Below are positions 59,283 to 64,000 of a DNA stretch of 64,000 bases, piece after piece. Under the pieces are notes generated by a model. The model was not told where the DNA came from, made no database searches, and was given only the letters and a program-made list of their open reading frames with translations. The stretch is from assembly GCF_016428975.1 (NCBI RefSeq), contig NZ_JAELTT010000010.1, positions 32,314-96,313 on the forward strand, in the 5' to 3' direction. Origin of the DNA: Dyella sp. ASV21 (GTDB lineage Bacteria; Pseudomonadota; Gammaproteobacteria; Xanthomonadales; Rhodanobacteraceae). The position numbers were made by a program, and so were the translations under genes. Positions within the stretch are counted from its first letter, which is position 1, and each line of letters opens with the position of its first letter.

Positions 59283-61007
59283 TTACTGGTACACGTGCAG
59301 CCGGTCGAAGATCCACGCGTGATACGACTTCACCAGCTCCGGCTGCGCACAGTCCGTGTACAGGCCATTGCAGCGCGTGCGTAGCGCGATGGCCGCCGAG
59401 AAGTACGGATCGGTCGGCAGGTCCGCCGCCTGCAGCACCATGCTCGGCAGCAGCGCGATGTCGAGCATCGGGTAGCGCGGCAGTGGCGCACCCTGGAAGT
59501 TGCTCTTGATCATGTAATAGGTGAGGTAGTCCTTGTACGGGGACAGCCCCTCCGGCCAGGTACGCGGCATTTCGCGGATGAGGCCACTGAACGACGGCTG
59601 GTGATCGCCGAAATGCACGATCACGGTGGGTTGTTCGCGATCGAGGAAATCGTGTTCCAGCCCGCGCATCGCGAGGTCGGAATTGCGCAGGTTCGACAGG
59701 TACGTGTTGAAGTTCTGCGCTTGGTGCGCGTTGACGCCCTTGAGCACGCCCTTGTTGAACGGTGCCGGCAACGACGACTGCGGGTCGGTGTCGTGCGGGC
59801 CGTGCTGGGCCAGGGTGAGGATCATCACGAACACCGGCTGGCCGGGCTTCTTCACCTTGTCGTAGACGCGCTTGGCCGCGTCGAACATCTGCTTGTCGGT
59901 TTCCTCCCACTCTTCCAGCCCCAACTGGCCGGCGTCGTAGAACTGGTCGAAACCGTAGGCCTTATAAGCGTTGCGACCATTGAGGAAGCTGCCGTTGGTG
60001 GGATAGATCGCCACCGTGAGATAACCCAGGCGCTGCAACTGGCGCGGCAGGCTGTCCTGCACGTGCGGTGCCAGCACGTAAGGCGCATACATGCCACCCG
60101 GGCCAAAGATGTCCTGCGGCATGCCGGTGAGCGTGGCGAACTCACTCACCCACGTGCCCCCGCCGAAGGTGTGCACGCGCATCGGACCGGTGGCGCGGGT
60201 GCGCGCGTCGGGCCTGAACATGCCCACGCGGCACTCGGGCACATTGCACTGGGTGAAATTGGCCGGATTGAAGGTGCTTTCTTCCAGCACCTGCACGATG
60301 TCCGGGTATGTCTCCGGCGAACGCGGCGCGGCGGCCGGCTCGCCGGCGGCGGTGGCGCCCCACTCCTGCTCGGCCATCGCGCCATCGCTCATGGCGGGCA
60401 TGCGAATGTCCGAATCGCTGAAGTTGACGAAGAAGTTGGTGATCTGCGCGTCGTCGGAGAGCTTCTCCCACACGTTCTTGGCGTGCACCTCGGCGAACGG
60501 GCCATCCGGAAGCAGGCATACCCAGAACGCCACGGCCCACAGCATCACGCCGCCGCTGCGCAGCATCCAGGCACGACGACGGCTCACATGCACGAGCATG
60601 CGTCGATCCCAGCGCCACACGGCCCATAGCAGCAGCGGCGTCACCACGCCGATCAGCAGGCACAGGCCCCACAAGTGCGGGTAATGGCCCAGCGTTTCGA
60701 GCAGGCTGCTGCGCGCGTAGTAGATGAAATCCGCCGGCATCAGCGGCGAATCGAGGTAGCGCAGCTTGAGCACGGACAGGAAATTCAGGCCCAGGAACAG
60801 GCCTCCGGTCACCACCAGGGCGGTGGCCGGACGGGCAAAGGCGAAAAGCAGCACGCCAAAGGCGCACACCATCAGAGCGATCACGAACGCCTGTTGCAGC
60901 AGTTCGGGCTCACGCAGTGCGGTCATGCTGACGCAGAACAGGAAGAATCCCGCCACGCACAGCCATGGACCACTCTTCCGCAAGAATGAAAGCGGTTGTC
61001 GCGGCAT
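59283..61007 (-). CDS. LTA synthase-like sulfatase-family membrane protein
   Basis: A 574-residue protein with about five N-terminal helices (WLCVAGFFLFCVSMTAL to GVMLWAVAFWVCLLP) and a large periplasmic sulfatase domain. The metal/nucleophile site is VLEESTFNPANF, where the Thr is the probable nucleophile. TLAQHGPHD and IVHFGDHQPSF supply the other metal ligands. The family transfers or cleaves phosphoglycerol, phosphoethanolamine or sulfate groups on envelope polymers; in Gram-negatives it often modifies glucans or O-antigen. ATGs at 61007 and 61043 are both possible and neither has a close ribosome-binding site. Confidence 0.85.
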   Translation of the reverse strand: MPRQPLSFLRKSGPWLCVAGFFLFCVSMTALREPELLQQAFVIALMVCAFGVLLFAFARPATALVVTGGLFLGLNFLSVLKLRYLDSPLMPADFIYYARSSLLETLGHYPHLWGLCLLIGVVTPLLLWAVWRWDRRMLVHVSRRRAWMLRSGGVMLWAVAFWVCLLPDGPFAEVHAKNVWEKLSDDAQITNFFVNFSDSDIRMPAMSDGAMAEQEWGATAAGEPAAAPRSPETYPDIVQVLEESTFNPANFTQCNVPECRVGMFRPDARTRATGPMRVHTFGGGTWVSEFATLTGMPQDIFGPGGMYAPYVLAPHVQDSLPRQLQRLGYLTVAIYPTNGSFLNGRNAYKAYGFDQFYDAGQLGLEEWEETDKQMFDAAKRVYDKVKKPGQPVFVMILTLAQHGPHDTDPQSSLPAPFNKGVLKGVNAHQAQNFNTYLSNLRNSDLAMRGLEHDFLDREQPTVIVHFGDHQPSFSGLIREMPRTWPEGLSPYKDYLTYYMIKSNFQGAPLPRYPMLDIALLPSMVLQAADLPTDPYFSAAIALRTRCNGLYTDCAQPELVKSYHAWIFDRLHVYQ

Positions 61008-61201
61008 AGTAGGAAAAGGCCCCCTGTTTGGCCTCAATGTCATTCGAAGGTAATTCTACGGTCTTGTCGTCGTCACAAGCACAATGGCCGGCAACGGACA
61101 AACGGCGACCCCAAGCGGTTCAGCCGCGGTTTCGCTGGGATTGAGACATCGCTATCTGCTAGCGTGCCTGCCCCACCCCGCTCACCACGGATTGCTCGCC
61201 C

Positions 61202-63187
61202 ATGCTGCTTCGCCTGCGCCCCCTCGCCTTCGTCGCCACGGCCCTGCTGGCCGGATGCGCCCACCAGGCTTCCCGCCCGGTCGCCCTGCCCGACGGCAGC
61301 CGCGCCCAGGTAGCCATCCTGGAAACCACCGATGTGCACGCCAACGTGCTCAGCTACGACTACTACAAGCAGCGCGAGGACAGCTCGGTAGGCTACGAAC
61401 GCACCGCCACGCTGATCCGCCAGGCGCGCGGGCAGTTCCAAAACAACTTCCTGTTCGATAGCGGCGACACCATCCAGGGCAGCGTACTGGCCGACTACCA
61501 GGCCCAGGTCAAGCCGATCGGCTGCGCCGAGGAGCTGGGCATTTACCGCGCCATGGACGCCATGGGCTACGACGGCGGCACCGCCGGCAACCACGAGTTC
61601 AACTACGGGCTGGGTTTCCTCTCCCAGGTCACCGGCACGCCCATGAACGTGGACGGCGGCCGCGGCGATCGTTGCGCCGGGCCGCACTTCCCCCTGGTGT
61701 TGGCCAATGTGTACAGCGCCCGCGATGGCGCGCCGATTTTCCATCCGTGGACAGTGGTGCAGAAGGAGATCACCGTAACCGCGCCGGACGGCAGCACCCG
61801 CAAGGTGCCGCTCAAGGTCGGCATCATCGGTTTCACCCCGCCGCCGATCCTGGAATGGGACAAGCAGAACCTCGCCGGCAAGGTCACCGTGAGCGGCGTG
61901 GTGGAAGCGGCGCAGAAGTACCTGCCCGAACTGGAGGCCCAGCACCCCGACCTGATCGTGGCCGTGTTGCACGGCGGCCTCAGCACCGCACCCTATACCT
62001 CGGACATGGAGAACGGCGGCTGGCACCTGGCCGGCGTGCCCGGCATCGACGTGCTGCTGCTCGGTCATTCGCATACCGAGTTCCCCGGGCCGCACTACAA
62101 GGGCCTCGCGGAGGTGGATGCCGAGCGCGGCTTCGTGCGCGGCAAGCCGGCGGTGATGGGCGGCTTCTTCGGCAAGGACCTGGGCGTGATCGACCTGGCG
62201 CTGGCGCGCAAGGACGGCCGCTGGGTGATCGATGCCAGCCAGACGCATAGCGAAGTGCGGCCCATCTGCCCCAAGAAGAACGAATGCGTGGCCGCTGACC
62301 CGGGTATCGCCCCGCTGGTGGCGCAAGCGCACGAAGCGGCCATGGCCTATGTGAATACCCCGGTCGGCCAGACCCGCGTGCACATGAGCAGCTACTTCGC
62401 CGACGAGGGCAACATGACCGCGCTGGCGCCGATCAACGCGGCCATGCGCGACTACGTGAAGACGGAGCTGGCCAAGTCCCGCCCGGACCTGGCCCAGCTA
62501 CCCGTGCTCTCCGCCGCCGCCGCCTTCCGCACTGGCTTTGGCGGCCCGGACGACTACACCGACGTGGCGCCCGGCCCGCTCACCCTGCGCAGCGCGGCCG
62601 ACCTGTACTTCTACCCCAACACCCTCGCCGCCGTGCAGGTGGATGGTGCCGGCCTCAAGGCGTGGCTGGAGAAGTCAGCCGAGCGTTTCAACCGCATCGA
62701 CCCCAGCAAGGAGGGCGAGCAGGCGCTTATCAATGACCGCTACCCGGGTTTCAACTTTGATCAGCTGCAGGGCGAGCTGAGCTACGAGATCGATGTATCC
62801 AAGCCGGAAGGCGAACGCATCCGCAAGCTGAGCTATCGCGGCAAGGCGGTGACGCCGCAACAGCAGTTCATCGTGGCCACCAACAACTACCGTGCCAGCG
62901 GCGGCGGCAACTTCCCCGGCCTGGACGGCAAGAACATCGTGCTGTCTGCGCCGGACGGCGCCCGCGAGATCCTCGCCCGCTGGCTGCAGCGCCAGCAGAC
63001 CATCGAAGCCAAGGACTTGCCCCGCACTTCCTGGCACTTCGCTCCGCTGAAGACCCGTGGCGAAGTGGTGTTCAAGGGTGCCGCCGGCAAGGCCGAGGTG
63101 GCCCAGGAAGCTGGCCTGAAGAACATCCGCCAGCTCAAGGACCACGGCGACGGCACCGCAACCTACGCCATCGATCTGTCGCACTGA
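61202..63187 (+). CDS. cpdB: CpdB-type 2',3'-cyclic phosphodiesterase/3'-nucleotidase lipoprotein
   Basis: A 661-residue exported enzyme. The lipobox ATALLAGC places the lipid at Cys 19. The metallophosphatase domain has LETTDVHANVLSYDYY, FDSGDTIQGS, GTAGNHEFNYG, VAVLHGG and VLLLGHSHTEFPG, the full set of dimetal ligands. The C-terminal 5'-nucleotidase substrate domain includes AAAFRTGFGG, LYFYPNTLAAVQVDGAGLKAWLE and FIVATNNYRASGGGNFPG, with the aromatic clamp. E. coli CpdB releases phosphate and nucleosides from 2',3'-cyclic and 3'-nucleotides in the periplasm. Here it is anchored as a lipoprotein. Confidence 0.94.
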   Translation: MLLRLRPLAFVATALLAGCAHQASRPVALPDGSRAQVAILETTDVHANVLSYDYYKQREDSSVGYERTATLIRQARGQFQNNFLFDSGDTIQGSVLADYQAQVKPIGCAEELGIYRAMDAMGYDGGTAGNHEFNYGLGFLSQVTGTPMNVDGGRGDRCAGPHFPLVLANVYSARDGAPIFHPWTVVQKEITVTAPDGSTRKVPLKVGIIGFTPPPILEWDKQNLAGKVTVSGVVEAAQKYLPELEAQHPDLIVAVLHGGLSTAPYTSDMENGGWHLAGVPGIDVLLLGHSHTEFPGPHYKGLAEVDAERGFVRGKPAVMGGFFGKDLGVIDLALARKDGRWVIDASQTHSEVRPICPKKNECVAADPGIAPLVAQAHEAAMAYVNTPVGQTRVHMSSYFADEGNMTALAPINAAMRDYVKTELAKSRPDLAQLPVLSAAAAFRTGFGGPDDYTDVAPGPLTLRSAADLYFYPNTLAAVQVDGAGLKAWLEKSAERFNRIDPSKEGEQALINDRYPGFNFDQLQGELSYEIDVSKPEGERIRKLSYRGKAVTPQQQFIVATNNYRASGGGNFPGLDGKNIVLSAPDGAREILARWLQRQQTIEAKDLPRTSWHFAPLKTRGEVVFKGAAGKAEVAQEAGLKNIRQLKDHGDGTATYAIDLSH

Positions 63188-63238
63188 GCACCCGGGGCAC
63201 GGCGGCCTGCAAGTAGGCGTGCCCCGTACGACCGCGTG

Positions 63239-63264
63239 ATCCGTGCCGGCTTGCCGGCACGGAT
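63239..63264 (+). terminator. Hairpin after cpdB
   Basis: ATCCGTGCCGG and CCGGCACGGAT pair perfectly (11 bp) around CTTG. A second, longer-range stem GGGGCACG/CGTGCCCC lies at about 63194-63226. There is no T tract. Confidence 0.6.
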
Positions 63265-63291
63265 GGACGTCCAAAGTTTCATCTGTACCTG

Positions 63292-63321
63292 TTGACTGCG
63301 GTACAGCCATCGCCCTATGGT
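63292..63321 (+). promoter_or_regulatory. Probable promoter of the threonine leader
   Basis: TTGACT (63292-63297), 18-base spacer and TATGGT (63316-63321). It is placed just upstream of the threonine-rich leader ORF and after the cpdB terminator. Confidence 0.6.
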
Positions 63322-63355
63322 CGGAACCATGTCGCCGTCCATCCTGCCAGCACGC

Positions 63356-63475
63356 ATGCTTTCCAACCCGGCTCTGACCGGGCGCATGCCGCTGTGCGTC
63401 GGCGTCACCTTCATCGCCACCACCACCACGACCACTATTACCACCGGGTCGGGGTGGGTGTCCGTGCGCGAATAA
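63356..63475 (+). CDS. thrL: Threonine operon leader peptide (attenuator)
   Basis: A short ORF with the core TFIATTTTTTITTGSG and tail WVSVRE. Nine of eleven consecutive residues are Thr and one is Ile, the pattern of E. coli ThrL, where starvation stalls the ribosome and permits read-through into the thr genes. In-frame ATGs lie at 63329, 63356 and 63386, so the peptide is 48, 39 or 29 residues. The promoter position argues against a normal site for 63329, which would be almost leaderless. No start has a clear ribosome-binding site. It ends 94 bases before the homoserine dehydrogenase gene. Confidence 0.82.
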   Translation: MLSNPALTGRMPLCVGVTFIATTTTTTITTGSGWVSVRE

Positions 63476-63490
63476 GTTTCCCAACGCAAA

Positions 63491-63517
63491 CGGCCCCGCC
63501 CTCGATGAGGCGGGCCG
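63491..63517 (+). terminator. Attenuator stem-loop candidate
   Basis: CGG, bulged C, CCCGCC (63491-63500) pairs with GGCGGG, CCG (63509-63517) around an eight-base loop, 16 bases after the leader stop. There is no T run, unlike the E. coli attenuator, so termination may need Rho. An alternative anti-terminator pairing was not worked out. Confidence 0.5.
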
Positions 63518-63568
63518 GAGCACACCCCGAATCCCGCTAGCGAGCACGGGCCCCGAATGGAGGCCACC

Positions 63569-64000
63569 GTGAACCTTGCTGCATGCTCTTCGCTCGAACA
63601 GCCCTCGCTGCCACCCCACGCCATGGCGCTGCCCAGGCGCGCCGCGCGCACCCGCGTGCTCGCGGTGGGCCTGATCGGCCCCGGTCGCGTCGGCAGCGCC
63701 CTGCTCGATCAACTGCGCGCCGCACAACCCCGCCTGGCCCACGCCGGACTGGAGCTGAAACTATGCGGCGTGGCCGCCAGTCGACGCATGTGGCTGGATG
63801 CGGACGACCCCGAACTCAATGGCCGCCATGACAGTGCGCAGACCTGGCGCCCCGGCAATCTGGACGAATTCGCGGCCCATGTACGCGGTAACGACGGCCG
63901 CCACGCGTTGCTGATCGATTGCAGCGCAAACGAAGCGGTCGCCTCGCGCTACGCCGAATGGCTGGCGGCCGGCATGCACGTGGTGACACCCAACAAACTC
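63569..64000 (+). CDS. hom: Homoserine dehydrogenase (3'-truncated by window end)
   Basis: The first 144 codons of an NAD(P)-dependent homoserine dehydrogenase, which makes homoserine for threonine and methionine. The Rossmann motif VGLIGPGRVGSALLDQL begins about 30 residues in. It continues with LKLCGVAASRRMWL, LLIDCSANEAVASRYAEWLAAGMHVVTPNKL, closely matching the dehydrogenase half of ThrA. No aspartokinase domain precedes it: the GTG at 63569 has GGAGG five bases upstream, and the leader stop lies just before. So this is a dehydrogenase not fused to kinase at its N-terminus, with a 30-residue extension. The C-terminus lies outside the window. Confidence 0.9.
   Translation, partial: MNLAACSSLEQPSLPPHAMALPRRAARTRVLAVGLIGPGRVGSALLDQLRAAQPRLAHAGLELKLCGVAASRRMWLDADDPELNGRHDSAQTWRPGNLDEFAAHVRGNDGRHALLIDCSANEAVASRYAEWLAAGMHVVTPNKL

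Overview
The window is GC-rich, densely coded chromosomal DNA of a gammaproteobacterium. Abundant TonB-dependent receptors (including a Xanthomonas/Caulobacter-type one), a xanthomonad-style N-acetylglucosamine regulon and a BigR-type sulfur operon point to the Xanthomonadales, probably Rhodanobacteraceae (Dyella, Luteibacter or Frateuria type). Genus assignment is inference; no rRNA gene is present.

Layout. 1-0.6 kb: 3' end of queF. 0.7-6.3 kb: a lipoprotein, a LytTR-type two-component pair with an acyltransferase, a secreted NTF2-like protein, an HdeD-like membrane protein and a CsbD-like protein. 6.3-10.5 kb: an acyl-CoA synthetase and a BigR/ArsR-controlled operon (two YeeE/YedE half-transporters, an MBL-fold hydrolase, the repressor) behind a perfect 24-bp operator palindrome. 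10.7-13.2 kb: a TonB receptor. 13.5-25.1 kb: an orphan type VI secretion (T6SS) cargo island with VgrG, an accessory protein, a VasX-like pore-forming effector, five tandem immunity paralogues at an exact 859-bp period, an unknown protein and a PAAR tip. It ends beside tRNA-Arg(CCG). 25.5-32.1 kb: an M61 peptidase, an outer-membrane barrel, an amino-acid permease, and an alkylglycerol-monooxygenase-like protein next to a lysoplasmalogenase. 32.3-41.8 kb: a phosphoester-scavenging block (two paralogous TonB receptors, NPP-type phosphodiesterase, GlpQ, alkaline phosphatase). 41.9-46.4 kb: hydrolases, a small acidic protein and a membrane-anchored AraC regulator. 46.5-59.2 kb: a complete chitin/GlcNAc pathway. 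59.3-64 kb: an LTA-synthase-like sulfatase, CpdB, and a threonine attenuation leader before a homoserine dehydrogenase gene that runs off the window.

How it works together. In the nag block the outer-membrane receptor and the GH20 hexosaminidase would supply GlcNAc, NagP imports it, the sugar kinase phosphorylates it, NagA deacetylates it and NagB-II deaminates it. NagR would act at TGACAACGTTGTCA-type sites in the divergent kinase/nagP interval. In the T6SS island each of vgrG, the accessory gene, the effector gene and the first immunity gene overlaps its neighbour by 4 nt (ATGA).

The most novel feature is the immunity array. Each copy has an almost invariant C-terminal half and a sharply bounded hypervariable membrane cassette. 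Each copy after the first is preceded by a short ORF that is a remnant of the effector 3' end, which still ends in ATGA on the next immunity start. This looks like repeated capture of effector-tail plus immunity units.
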